A DNA stretch of 64,000 bases from Paenibacillus sp. GSMTC-2017. Its GTDB lineage: Bacteria; Bacillota; Bacilli; Paenibacillales; Paenibacillaceae. The stretch covers positions 186,022 through 250,021 of the forward strand of contig NZ_JAECMT010000001.1 of the NCBI RefSeq assembly GCF_016019935.1, in the 5' to 3' direction. A model generated the notes under the pieces. That model was given only the letters and a program-made list of their open reading frames with translations, was not told where the DNA came from and did not search any database. Below are positions 25,016 through 33,745 of this stretch, in pieces (within the stretch, counting starts at the first letter, position 1; the number at the start of each line of letters is the position of its first letter). A program made the translations under genes and the position numbers.

Positions 25016-25747
25016 ATGAAAGGACGTGTAGCAATAGTTACTGGTGCAGCAAACGGGATCGGACGTGGTGTCGCGGCACAGTTGGCGGCAAGCGGATGTC
25101 AGGTTGCGCTACTGGACAAGAATATCGACAGACTTGGTTCGCTAGACGGTACGATGTGTTACGAGGTTGATGTCACCAACGATGACCAGGTTAAACAAGT
25201 ATTCCAGTCTATAAATAAGGAATTTGGACAGGTAGATATTCTGGTCAACTCAGTGGGAGGAAGTCTGCATTCGAAATTGATCGAGACGATTGAGGATAGT
25301 GATTGGAACTCAACGTTTGATTTGAACTTACGAAGCGTTTTTAATTGTACACGTGCTGTAATTCCTGGAATGAAAAAGCGCGGTTGGGGGCGAGTGGTCA
25401 ATATCTCAGCCGTGGCTGGAAGAACCTATACCTTCTTTGGTGGGGCAGATTTCACTGCTGCCAAAGCAGCCCTCATTGGCTTTACACGACAATGCGCATT
25501 TGAGTTGGCACCCCATGGAATCACCGTGAACGCAGTCGCCCCAGGATTGACGCTAACCGAACGTGTAGAGGTCATGTGGGCTGAAATTAATGAGGAGAAG
25601 CGAGCATCGATTCTAGAACGTATCCCGATCGGACGTCCATCGACTGTGCAAGAGCAGGTTGCAACGATCTGTTTTCTGTGTAGTGAGCAGGCCTCCTATA
25701 TTTGTGGTGCAATTTTTGACGTAAACGGGGCGATGTTTGCTGGGTAG
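25016..25747 (+). CDS. Short-chain dehydrogenase/reductase, catalytic Tyr replaced by Phe
   Basis: A 243-residue classical SDR with the cofactor motif TGAANGIG, structural NSVGG and catalytic Ser in VNISAVAG. The YxxxK motif reads FTAAK: Phe146 (codon 25451-25453) stands where the catalytic Tyr should be, and Lys150 is kept. Relatives include EntA-type dihydro-aryl dehydrogenases and FabG-like reductases. Behind chorismate-using genes it might have oxidised a dihydro-hydroxyanthranilate, but the Tyr loss makes normal catalysis doubtful, and no PhzD-like hydrolase is in the window. ATG 25016 follows AAAGGGG; a 137-nt gap separates it from the operon before it. Confidence 0.87.
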   Translation: MKGRVAIVTGAANGIGRGVAAQLAASGCQVALLDKNIDRLGSLDGTMCYEVDVTNDDQVKQVFQSINKEFGQVDILVNSVGGSLHSKLIETIEDSDWNSTFDLNLRSVFNCTRAVIPGMKKRGWGRVVNISAVAGRTYTFFGGADFTAAKAALIGFTRQCAFELAPHGITVNAVAPGLTLTERVEVMWAEINEEKRASILERIPIGRPSTVQEQVATICFLCSEQASYICGAIFDVNGAMFAG

Positions 25748-26242
25748 TAAAGTTTATGCTGTTATGGGATGACGCACACCTAATGGTTACTCCCCATATA
25801 ACACAAAGTAGGCTACTGAGAAGTCCTAAATTCAATTATCTCATTTCAGTACTATAATCAGTGTTTTTAATTTCTGGACAGTGGAAAATTCTCGGATTTA
25901 AGAAATTGAAAATTTCCTATGATTGATATGCTCCAAGTCAAGTAGATCGTGAAAAAAACATAATCTGTGGCACTAACCGTCTGTACGAGGTTAGTGCCGT
26001 TTTTATGCTGCCGAGCGGAGAAGATACTGTCTGTATTCCAAAGGCGTTCTCAATTCCGGTCATCTCAACTTCAGATTTTCTATTCCGACGTTTGTCCGCC
26101 AGTGCATCAACACCATATTTCAAGTATTTATTTGTTCATGAGTAGATTTGTTGATAGGATACCTGAAACTGTTGTGCGGTTTTGTGATAATTGTTTTTCT
26201 GTTCAATCCAAAACTTTACAATTTCAAGGAGAATGATAAGGC
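25748..26242. other. 495-bp intergenic region with possible transposase remnant
   Basis: Holds the terminator at 25969-26004. On the minus strand, about 26060-26130 can be read as KYGVDALADKRRNRKS, reminiscent of the helix-turn-helix linker of IS transposases, but there is no continuous frame or inverted terminal repeat. It marks the change from the moderate-GC cluster to the AT-rich Cy-A gene. Confidence 0.3.
25969..26004 (+). terminator. Rho-independent terminator after the SDR gene
   Basis: Perfect 10-bp stem GGCACTAACC (25969-25978) / GGTTAGTGCC (25989-25998) with a 10-nt loop, followed by GTTTTTA. It ends transcripts from the NRPS/SDR side and separates the low-GC Cy-A gene. Confidence 0.75.
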
Positions 26243-28981
26243 ATGTATATAAAAATGACAGAATTACAAAAAGCTTATTTGATGTCTAAAGTGGATGACT
26301 CCCAAGGAGGAACAGGCACACATCTTTATATTGAATTGCTCTATAATGGTCAGATAAGTGATTTGGAAGAAGCTTTTAATAAGGTAATTGCTTCACAACC
26401 CATGTTAAAAGCAAGAGTTCTTGATCATGAAAATTTTTTGATCGAAGAAACTTTAAATTATAAAATCAAGTGTATTGATAGTCAGTTCGATATGCAATCA
26501 TTAATAGAGCTAAAACGCAAGGAATTGTCGCATAAAAAATATGAAGTTTATGATTACCCTTTCTTTACAATGGAATCAATCGGGAGAAGTGGGGATTTTA
26601 GAGTTATTTTCAGTATAGATCTGTTGATTGCTGATGGCTTGAGTATATATGAGCTGATGCGACAGTTAAAATTGTTTTTATCTAATCCGCTTATGTCAAT
26701 TTATGATTATTCAAATGAATTATTGCAAATGCAGGATTTTTATCAAGAAATAAGGGATTCTAAGCACTATAAAACATCAAGAGATTACTACATGAATAAC
26801 ATTGAGCAAATTTACCCAGCGCCACAAATAAATTACCAGATTGAGCAAACAACAGATATGGAGTTTTTGCGTAAAGAATGCACTATCAATCATGAGCTTT
26901 ATGCTCGACTTAAAAGCAAAGTAGATGAGTCATCTTTTTCTGTAACTGATCTGCTTCTTACGGCATATTCACTAGTTCTCACTAAGTGGTCCAAAGAACA
27001 AAACCTATCAATTAATGTCACTTCTTTTAATCGTCCAAAAGCCGAAAACTATTATAAAACGATAGGTAATTTTTCCTCTTCATTCTTGTTGCAAACAAGC
27101 TTTGATTTTGAAAAAAGTTTTGAAGAAAATATTCAAAAAGTAAAATTAAGTCTTGTTGATGCTTTGAAATATAAGCACTTCGAAGTCATGGAAATGATGT
27201 ATGAAATGAACAAGAAGTCTGTTTCTGCAACTATGCCCATAGTGTTCACCTCTATGTTATTCAATGAAAAAGATGATTTGTTTGGCGATGTATTTAAGTT
27301 AGATTATTGCATTTCACAAACCCCTCAGGTGTTCCTCGATTTGCAAGCCAAAAACATAAGCGGGGAATTGAATATCACTTGGGACTATCGAAGTGATATG
27401 TTTGAGACCACTATCATTAATGCAATGTTTTCTGAATACTGTTCTTTGATTTACGAATTTTTGAACTCAACTGAAGATATTGTCTCCATATATAATTACA
27501 CGAAGAAGTCTGGATTAATTTCAAAATATGAGAAATATAATGCTCAAACATGTAATGCAAATTTTCAATTCAATACATTAAGGTGGCATTTAGAAAGAAT
27601 ATTGACAGAATGCCCAGAAAATATTTTTGGAATAATTAACAATACAGAGTATACTTTCAGTCAAATATATGCTTTGGCCACTCAAAAAGCTATGGAAATC
27701 CTGGAAATTAAAAATAAACATCTGAAAGATAAAGTACGTATTGCCTTCAATGGGAAGAAGAATATTCATTCTATTACTTGCATTTTGGCATCTATCTTAA
27801 CTAATGATTCTTTTTGTGTGGTAAATGAGAATTTTGGAGAAGAAAAGACTGAAGAAATTCTTGTGAGCTTGAAAAACTACATCTATTTTAAAGATGGTGA
27901 ATTAATCAAGGTATCTGATACAGATTCGTCCATTGATACAGAAGAATCTTATATCATACATACCTCTGGAACAACAGGACAACCGAAAGGGATAATCATT
28001 ACAGAAAAAGCAGCTCTAAATACAGTTTACGATATTATCGAAAAGTTTAATATTACTCAAAAAGATACTGTAATGAATATCTCAAACCTATATTTTGATC
28101 TTTCCATTTTTGATATTTTCGGATCAATCATTAGCGGAATGTCTGTTGTTTTTGTAGATATCTATGACCATGATTGGTTTTTTGAGCATAACTATTACAA
28201 TAAAATCACCATCTGGAATTCAACGCCTGCTTTAGCGAAAGAATTTTTACTAAAAAGTAAGTTTGAAAAATTGAGAGGAATATTAGTTAGCGGGGATTTT
28301 GTTCCCAAGAAAATGGTTGAAGAATTGTTTTCTAAATATGGTCGTATTCAATTATTTGCTCTAGGAGGGGCAACAGAAGCTTCTATCTGGTCAAATTACT
28401 ATGATTGTTCATCTTATGAAAATGTTTCATCTATACCATACGGGCTGCCCCTTGCCAATCAGCGGTTATATGTTACCGATTCAATAGAAGGTATGTGTGA
28501 CTTTCGGGTCTTGGGAGAAATTTGTATAGCGGGAGAAAGTCTCTCAAAAGGTTACCTTAGTGATGAACAAACAAAAAATTCCTTTGTTTGGAATGAAGTA
28601 TTGGAGGAAATAGTATACAAAACAGGAGATTTAGGCTACTTGGGTTCGGACAATCTCATTTATATAGTAGGAAGAGTTACAAGTGAAATTAAACATAATA
28701 GTTATAGAATTGACTTGCGAGAAATAGAAAAATATATCAATATGCACGCTGATGTTTCAAATTCAGTTGCATTTATCGAAAAGTTGCAAAATGGTCGTAC
28801 ACGATTGATTTGTGCCGTAGTTTGCAGTAATGCTCAAGACATTAAGCGGCAAATCAAATCTGAATTATTGAAGAAACTTCCTTTATATATGATCCCTAAT
28901 CGTATTATTACGGTATCCGAAATACCTCTTACTGGAAATGGGAAAGTAGATATAAAGTCTCTTTGCAACATATTGAAATAA
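26243..28981 (+). CDS. NRPS, Cy-A (Cys), no carrier domain, low GC
   Basis: A 912-residue protein. The heterocyclization domain (about 5-420) has DLLIADGLS, the DxxxxD signature. The adenylation domain (about 445-910) has HTSGTTGQPKG, FDLS and NGKVD; my hand-read pocket D-L-F-N-L-S-L-I-W equals the known Cys code of pyochelin/yersiniabactin-type synthetases. The protein ends at the A domain, so cysteine must be passed to a separate carrier, for example the free carrier at 21279 or the last T of the 16724 gene. AAGGAG (26226-26231) precedes ATG 26243. Base composition is far more AT-rich than the cluster upstream, suggesting separate acquisition. It makes or finishes a thiazoline ring. Confidence 0.9.
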   Translation: MYIKMTELQKAYLMSKVDDSQGGTGTHLYIELLYNGQISDLEEAFNKVIASQPMLKARVLDHENFLIEETLNYKIKCIDSQFDMQSLIELKRKELSHKKYEVYDYPFFTMESIGRSGDFRVIFSIDLLIADGLSIYELMRQLKLFLSNPLMSIYDYSNELLQMQDFYQEIRDSKHYKTSRDYYMNNIEQIYPAPQINYQIEQTTDMEFLRKECTINHELYARLKSKVDESSFSVTDLLLTAYSLVLTKWSKEQNLSINVTSFNRPKAENYYKTIGNFSSSFLLQTSFDFEKSFEENIQKVKLSLVDALKYKHFEVMEMMYEMNKKSVSATMPIVFTSMLFNEKDDLFGDVFKLDYCISQTPQVFLDLQAKNISGELNITWDYRSDMFETTIINAMFSEYCSLIYEFLNSTEDIVSIYNYTKKSGLISKYEKYNAQTCNANFQFNTLRWHLERILTECPENIFGIINNTEYTFSQIYALATQKAMEILEIKNKHLKDKVRIAFNGKKNIHSITCILASILTNDSFCVVNENFGEEKTEEILVSLKNYIYFKDGELIKVSDTDSSIDTEESYIIHTSGTTGQPKGIIITEKAALNTVYDIIEKFNITQKDTVMNISNLYFDLSIFDIFGSIISGMSVVFVDIYDHDWFFEHNYYNKITIWNSTPALAKEFLLKSKFEKLRGILVSGDFVPKKMVEELFSKYGRIQLFALGGATEASIWSNYYDCSSYENVSSIPYGLPLANQRLYVTDSIEGMCDFRVLGEICIAGESLSKGYLSDEQTKNSFVWNEVLEEIVYKTGDLGYLGSDNLIYIVGRVTSEIKHNSYRIDLREIEKYINMHADVSNSVAFIEKLQNGRTRLICAVVCSNAQDIKRQIKSELLKKLPLYMIPNRIITVSEIPLTGNGKVDIKSLCNILK

Positions 28982-29357
28982 AATTTATACAATAATGTGT
29001 TATTTTAAAAAGTTTATGCATAGCCTTAACAATTCTTTTTAGTCCAAATGATCTTTATTCAGTAAATTTGACTTGAGAGGTATGTAATAAAGTTTACAGC
29101 AAATGGAGTTTCTAAAGACAAATGTGATAGCTCAAATCCATGAGTTTGATAGTTTTGCTCACATGTCGACAGCTTGCTTACTGTGTAATTGATAATCATT
29201 ACTTACGTATGATTCTTTCTATAGCATACGTGGGTTCATATCTACTAAGGGTATTATTTATTAGATTCCCTAATCCAAGTTGCCTGTGGATCGTTTCATT
29301 TCCAGAATGCCAAGTAATTAAATCAAATTAAAAATAAAATTAGAGAGTGTGGTAAAT
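28982..29357. other. 376-bp AT-rich intergenic region
   Basis: No gene seen. TGATAATCATTA (29190-29201) resembles half of a Fur box but the right half is poorly matched. The Cy-A gene has no obvious terminator here. Confidence 0.25.
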
Positions 29358-29987
29358 ATGTCAAAAGTTCTTTATGTAACAGCAAACCCAAAATCAGTAG
29401 ATCAATCATATGGATTGCGTTTAGGCAAATATTTTACCGAGCAGGTAAAAACTAAAAATGGTAATGTAATCATTGAACATGTGGATTTGTTCAAAGAAGA
29501 TATTCCCTTTGTTGATGCGGATGTATTGAGTGCGCGGGAGAAGTTAGCTTCTAATGAATCATTAACCACAGAAGAGGCGGAAAAAATTAGGCGTATAGAT
29601 CAGATTCTCGATCAGTTTTTAAGTGCAGATTCAATTGTATTTGTAACGCCATTGTGGAATTTTACAGTACCTGCATATATGAAGGCTTATCTTGATTGTT
29701 TATGTCTAGCAGGTAAAACATTTAAATACAAGTATAACGGAGTGACAGGTTTAATTACAGGTAAAAAGATTTTACATATACAGACTATCGGTGGTGTTTT
29801 CTCAGAAGGGCCTTATGCAGAATATGAAATGGGAGATCGCTATGTTAAATCGATAATGGCTTTCATTGGACTTACTGATTATCAAAAGGTAGTCATGGAA
29901 GGTACGAATCAGTTTCGAGATCAAATCGATCAATTATTCGAAAAAGCGAAGCAACAATTAGATGTGCAAGTGGAACAATTTGTGTAA
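29358..29987 (+). CDS. azoR: FMN-dependent NADH:quinone reductase / azoreductase
   Basis: A 209-residue flavodoxin-fold protein of the AzoR family, cytosolic enzymes that reduce quinones and azo compounds with NADH. Family marks are the N-terminal VLYVTANPK with the FMN-phosphate loop, TPLWNFTVPAYMKAYLD and the IGGVFSEGP turn. Length is normal. ATG 29358 is preferred to GTG 29349 because AGAG lies upstream at usable distance. It stands alone in AT-rich DNA after the NRPS region. A part in quinone or electrophile detoxification is likely; a link to the NRPS product is not shown. Confidence 0.9.
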   Translation: MSKVLYVTANPKSVDQSYGLRLGKYFTEQVKTKNGNVIIEHVDLFKEDIPFVDADVLSAREKLASNESLTTEEAEKIRRIDQILDQFLSADSIVFVTPLWNFTVPAYMKAYLDCLCLAGKTFKYKYNGVTGLITGKKILHIQTIGGVFSEGPYAEYEMGDRYVKSIMAFIGLTDYQKVVMEGTNQFRDQIDQLFEKAKQQLDVQVEQFV

Positions 29988-30280
29988 AAAATAAGTAAAT
30001 TAAAGGTAACTACTCAGCATCTTGGAAATGATATTGTCTGAGGGCAACTAGGATTAGAGAATCCAATGAACAATCAGTGATATCTTAATAAAAAGGAATG
30101 GAGATTAAAGTTGCCATTTCTGTAAATTTATGATATGATTTTTTATCATAGAATCATATACACAATTAACTTTTTCATAAAAATTACGCTCGGAGTTCGG
30201 GTCAACTTGATGCGAAGTTTCAAATACCAACACGCGATTTTCGCTTATAGGTAAATAAAAATTATTGGAGTGAACCTACC

Positions 30281-30775
30281 ATGAAAGAAGCCTTAGTAAT
30301 AATTGATATTCAAAATGATATAACAAAGAATTATAAGGAGATAATTGATAATATAAATCAAGCTATTGATTGGGCAGATAGTAATGATAGACATGTTATT
30401 TATATAAGACATGAAAATTTATCAGCCGGCACGAGGATTCTTAAACCCAATACATACGGGTCTGAATTAGCTTCAGACTTGAAAATAGTATCAAAAAATG
30501 TTTTTACAAAATACAAAGGAAACGCATTAACCAGTGAAGAATTTGCAAACTTTATTATTAATAATGACATAAGTGAGCTCTACATAGCAGGAGCAGATGC
30601 TACAGCTTGTGTTAAATCGACTTGTTATAATTTATGTAAGGAAAATTATGAAGTTACTGTATTATCAGATTGCATTACCAGTTGGGATAAAAAGAAAATT
30701 CCCGAAATGATACAATATTATGAAAGTAAAGGCAGTAAAATAATTAGTTTGAATGATCTGATAGGGTCTGTCTAA
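30281..30775 (+). CDS. Isochorismatase-family cysteine hydrolase
   Basis: A 164-residue protein of the isochorismatase-like hydrolase fold. The Asp-Lys-Cys triad of the amidase branch appears to be present: Asp in LVIIDIQND, Lys in FTKYKGN and Cys in GADATACVKST. True isochorismatases (EntB, PhzD) lack that Cys, so nicotinamidase-like or other amide hydrolysis is more likely than chorismate metabolism, even though a chorismate-using operon lies 6 kb upstream. GGAGTGA precedes ATG 30281. A terminator follows within 60 nt. The substrate is unknown. Confidence 0.83.
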   Translation: MKEALVIIDIQNDITKNYKEIIDNINQAIDWADSNDRHVIYIRHENLSAGTRILKPNTYGSELASDLKIVSKNVFTKYKGNALTSEEFANFIINNDISELYIAGADATACVKSTCYNLCKENYEVTVLSDCITSWDKKKIPEMIQYYESKGSKIISLNDLIGSV

Positions 30776-30811
30776 TAATCCCGTTAAAAAACGAGGGCAT
30801 GACCCTCGTCA

Positions 30812-30842
30812 AGCTGTCGAGAAAGTCTCGGCAGCTTTTTTT
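30812..30842 (+). terminator. Rho-independent terminator, probable intron target
   Basis: An 11-bp stem AGCTGTCGAGA (30812-30822) / TCTCGGCAGCT (30826-30836) with one G-U pair and a 3-nt loop, followed by a run of T to 30842. A smaller hairpin (CGAGGG/CCCTCG, about 30793-30808) precedes it. The group II intron begins immediately after the T-run. Confidence 0.85.
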
Positions 30843-30843
30843 A

Positions 30844-32304
30844 GTGCGCCCAGCATGGGCGCTATCTCTAAGGTTCAAGTCCCGAATGGTGAAGGCAGTA
30901 GTACCCATAGCTTAAGGTAAGGGTGTCCATTGTGATGTGGAATCTGAAGGAAGCCAGCGGCAAATCTCCGGTCTGAGGGACACGAACTTCATATAAGGCT
31001 AGCGTATGTTGGATGAGGTTGCTAAACAAACCAAAGCCCATACTGCCGAAGGCATACGAGAGTAAATGAAGCAGATAGATGGAGAGGAAGATAGCGTTCT
31101 TACCTGGGGGAGATCTGTACATAAGCAACGACAATGTTGTAAGCACGACTGTGAGGGTGTGTTGAATGTACAGAAGTCAGCAGAGGTCATAGTACGCTGG
31201 CTGTTGCAACAGTTTGCGGAAGGACTGAATATGAAATAGGAATGTGTAAGCTTGGCGTTCGAAGATAGGCGATGAGAGCAGACAATTCGAAAGGACATAT
31301 CTCAGGAAAGTAGCGGTGAATACGCGAGGGTACTGGGAAGGGCTGAGTCTATCAGCGGCACAAAGAGAAGAAACATTCACGTAAGAAGTGTACCTCAAAT
31401 GATCGAGCAAGTATTGTCACGAGCCAATATGCTATCGGCACTAGCACGTGTCGAAACGAATAACGGAATCCATGGCGTAGATGGAATGTCGGTAAAAACC
31501 TTACGCGAACACATCGTACAAAACTGGCAAACGATTCGTGAAAGCATCATAAACGGAACTTATGAGCCAAGTCCAGTCCGTCGGGTCGAAATCCCGAAAC
31601 CGAACGGCGGGATAAGGCTCTTAGGCATACCTACTGTGACAGATCGACTTATTCAGCAAGCGATCACTCACGTATTAGCCCCTGTATTTGACCCGAAGTT
31701 CTCTGAACATCGTTATGGCTTTCGTCCACAAAGGCGAGGTCATGATGCGGTAAGGAAAGCACAAGCCTTAATACAAGAAGGTTACCGAATCGTGGTAGAT
31801 CTGGACTTGGAGAAATTCTTCGACCGTGATCATCATGACAGATTGATGGCGAGACTAGCAGAAAAAAAAATAACGGATAAACCGTTATTGAAACTGATCC
31901 GCAAGTATCTGCAATCAGGGGTGATGGTGAACGGACTCGTAGAACCAACGACCGAAGGGGCACCGCAAGGAGGTCCACTTAGTCCACTGTTATCGAATAT
32001 TATCCTAGACGAACTGGATAAGGAACTGGAAAAGCGCAGCTTGCGTTTCGTTCGCTATGCGGACGACTGTAACATCTACGTGAAAACGTGGAAAGCAGGA
32101 AAGCGAGTGAAAGAATCGGTGACGCAGTTCATTGAGAAGAAGCTAACTGAAGATAAACCAAGCGAAAAGTGCGGTTGACCGTCCATGGAAACGCAAGTTT
32201 CTAGGATTCACATTTAGCTGGGATAAAGCAAATCCGAAGGTGCGAATCTCCAAACCATCCCTGCAACGTGTAAAGGCAAGGATCAAAGAGATGACATCAC
32301 CATG
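30844..32304 (+). mobile_element. Degenerate group II intron (bacterial class C type)
   Basis: The 5' end GTGCGCCCAGC at 30844 fits the conserved GTGYG start, and about 550 nt of structured non-coding RNA domain precede the reverse transcriptase frame. The insertion directly after a rho-independent terminator is the known target habit of class C introns. The 3' part is missing: the coding region stops around 32304 and no domain V hairpin was seen downstream. The element is therefore a 3'-truncated, immobile relic. Confidence 0.8.
31399..32304 (+). pseudogene. ltrA: Group II intron reverse transcriptase/maturase, frameshifted and truncated
   Basis: Intact to about 32150: the RT fingers HGVDGM and EIPKPNGG, palm EGAPQGGPLSPLLSNI and catalytic RYADD are all present. 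Near 32150 the frame shifts; after KKLT the correct reading resumes in another frame as KINQAKSAVDRPWKRKF, then LGFTFSWDKANP and on to KEMTSP before a stop at about 32304. A loss of 2 nt would explain it. The expected remainder of the maturase domain (about 100-150 residues) is missing. ATG 31399 matches the family start. The protein cannot be functional. Confidence 0.88.
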
Positions 32305-32735
32305 ATGAGGTAAAAGTCTTCATGTTGTTTTGTTAAATACATATGTACAAAATACGAGTTTTGTGTAAAAGTAATGAATGAACAAAGTGAGATATCAAAT
32401 TTCCCATCTATCCATGTAATATCTTGTACGTTGAAGCAAAACTACTCTAATCATGCCTTTACTCGTATCCGCATCGGATAATCTGCCCCTGCAATCTCAG
32501 ATAAACGTAATCCTGAACCCAATATAAGTGTAATAACTGCAGTATCACGTTCTCAATTGATTAAATGGAAATTATAGTGCTTTTTATTTGATTTATTAAT
32601 GATTCCATAACTATGTGCTACAAATTCACTGAGATTTTCAAAGTCATCAACGTCTCTTAATATTTTACCATTGATACGTTCTGTAGTTGTTGCTTGATCC
32701 TTCTTCTAATCGACATTTTGCGTCATTTCAATCTC
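32305..32735 (-). pseudogene. Tyrosine recombinase (Xer/integrase) remnant
   Basis: Read on the minus strand, about 32470-32560 gives RDTAVITLILGSGLRLSEIAG, the first catalytic Arg box of tyrosine recombinases (the window around GLRLSE). Upstream stretches ERINGKILRDVDDFENLSEF and downstream DADTSKGMIRVVLLQR and YLTKQHEDFYLIM also look coding, but they sit in different frames and an in-frame TGA precedes ERD. No Arg-Tyr C-terminal box remains. It abuts the broken 3' end of the intron, so a deletion or rearrangement probably joined the two. Confidence 0.65.
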
Positions 32736-32794
32736 AATGCTTAGTAACGTATTTGCGTTAAGATGCACAAAAAGTACAGAGGTCTAACATTAAT

Positions 32795-32848
32795 AAGGCT
32801 AGGAATGAGTTCACAGATTCCTCTGTTTCTCATTCCTAGCCTTTTGTT
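32795..32848 (+). terminator. Strong hairpin terminator
   Basis: Perfect 15-bp stem AAGGCTAGGAATGAG (32795-32809) / CTCATTCCTAGCCTT (32829-32843), then TTGTTT. The T-rich side is on the + strand; on the - strand it could still serve as the end of the SH3 gene. Confidence 0.7.
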
Positions 32849-32952
32849 TGAATGGAATACATTTTCTATTACGTTACGGCTCCACTATTTTAATACTGTT
32901 TAACGATGAGAATAAAAGAATAACTTATGTGTAGTTTTTGCCTAAAGTAGAA

Positions 32953-33294
32953 CTAGCATCGAGGAACAACTGGGCCATCAGAACCTGTATTCACATAGGT
33001 GTCAGAGATATATCCCCAATAACCGTTATAATAAGCAAGATTCCATATGTTGCTTGTACCATATTTCCCTGTTACAGTTTGGCCGTTCTTGTAACAGTCT
33101 ACATATACATCTTGTCCGCTAGGAACAGCAACTACAATACCAAATCCTGTACCAGGTCCTGTGCGGAGATTAACCGGTGATCCAGAGTTCGTGTTTACTT
33201 GATACCATCCTGCTGCCGCATAAATAGAGGTTGCGAAAAGTAAAGAAACAATCGCTGCTATCACAGTAACTTTCCATTTTTTCGATATTGCCAT
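32953..33294 (-). CDS. Secreted bacterial SH3-domain protein
   Basis: A 113-residue protein with a Sec signal peptide (KK-rich start, hydrophobic residues about 8-25, cleavage near YAAAG) followed by one bacterial SH3-like domain: VNLRTGPGTGFGIV and the closing GYWGYISDTYV are characteristic. Such domains bind peptidoglycan or other wall polymers. It stands alone, with GGGAG upstream of ATG on the minus strand and a hairpin terminator about 110 nt after the stop. No enzymatic domain is attached. Exact ligand unknown. Confidence 0.85.
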   Translation of the reverse strand: MAISKKWKVTVIAAIVSLLFATSIYAAAGWYQVNTNSGSPVNLRTGPGTGFGIVVAVPSGQDVYVDCYKNGQTVTGKYGTSNIWNLAYYNGYWGYISDTYVNTGSDGPVVPRC

Positions 33295-33745
33295 GGAAAC
33301 ACACTCCCTAGAAATTTAGTTTTTGTTCATACAAATTCCAATCAAAAAAACCTTATAGTGGAGCCGTGATCATAGTATATTGTATTTGTAAAAATTTACA
33401 ATAGTATTTCAGGATGATATCATTTAGACCTATCCGAGTTACTATCCTATTTTAAATAGTTACAAATTATTTCCTTATTATTCATTTTTCACCTCAAATA
33501 TTGATTATTAGGTTAGTTCACCGGTCTCAAGGACTTTACCCCCGAGTTAAGGTTTTTGACCGTAGACTAAGACCTAGTAGAACTTTAATCCGCCTGATAA
33601 CCATACTTTTGCGCATGCAATAGGGCCTCTGCTGATTATTGCGGATTCAGCAGAGGCCCTAACATTAATTCATCAATTTCTTTTGATTTCTTTATTTCAT
33701 AATTATCCCGATTGGGCCAACTACCATTCATTGATATTGTATCTA
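33295..33745. other. 451-bp intergenic region with palindrome
   Basis: Contains a perfect inverted repeat TTGTAAA/TTTACAA separated by AA (33386-33401), which could be an operator for the leftward SH3 gene, and the terminator at 33622-33660. No gene seen. Confidence 0.4.
33622..33660 (-). terminator. Terminator of the ABC importer operon
   Basis: A 14-bp stem AGGGCCTCTGCTGA (33622-33635) / TCAGCAGAGGCCCT (33647-33660), 86 nt after the stop of the solute-binding lipoprotein gene on the minus strand. The following T-run is weak. Confidence 0.6.

Noticed and set aside
1-29000. Search for MbtH-like protein, PPTase and dedicated exporter genes
   Set aside because: None was found among the frames in this part; they may lie left of the window.
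29190-29204. Fur box before the azoreductase gene
   Set aside because: Only the left half matches well; the right half has three mismatches of seven, so chance in AT-rich DNA is likely.
29140-29331. Small frame of 63 codons in the intergenic region
   Set aside because: No ribosome binding site, no domain and composition like the surrounding non-coding DNA.
30281-30775. Isochorismatase-family gene as a PhzD-like step for 3-hydroxyanthranilate
   Set aside because: The apparent Cys of the amidase branch is present, which EntB/PhzD lack; it also lies beyond the cluster in AT-rich DNA.
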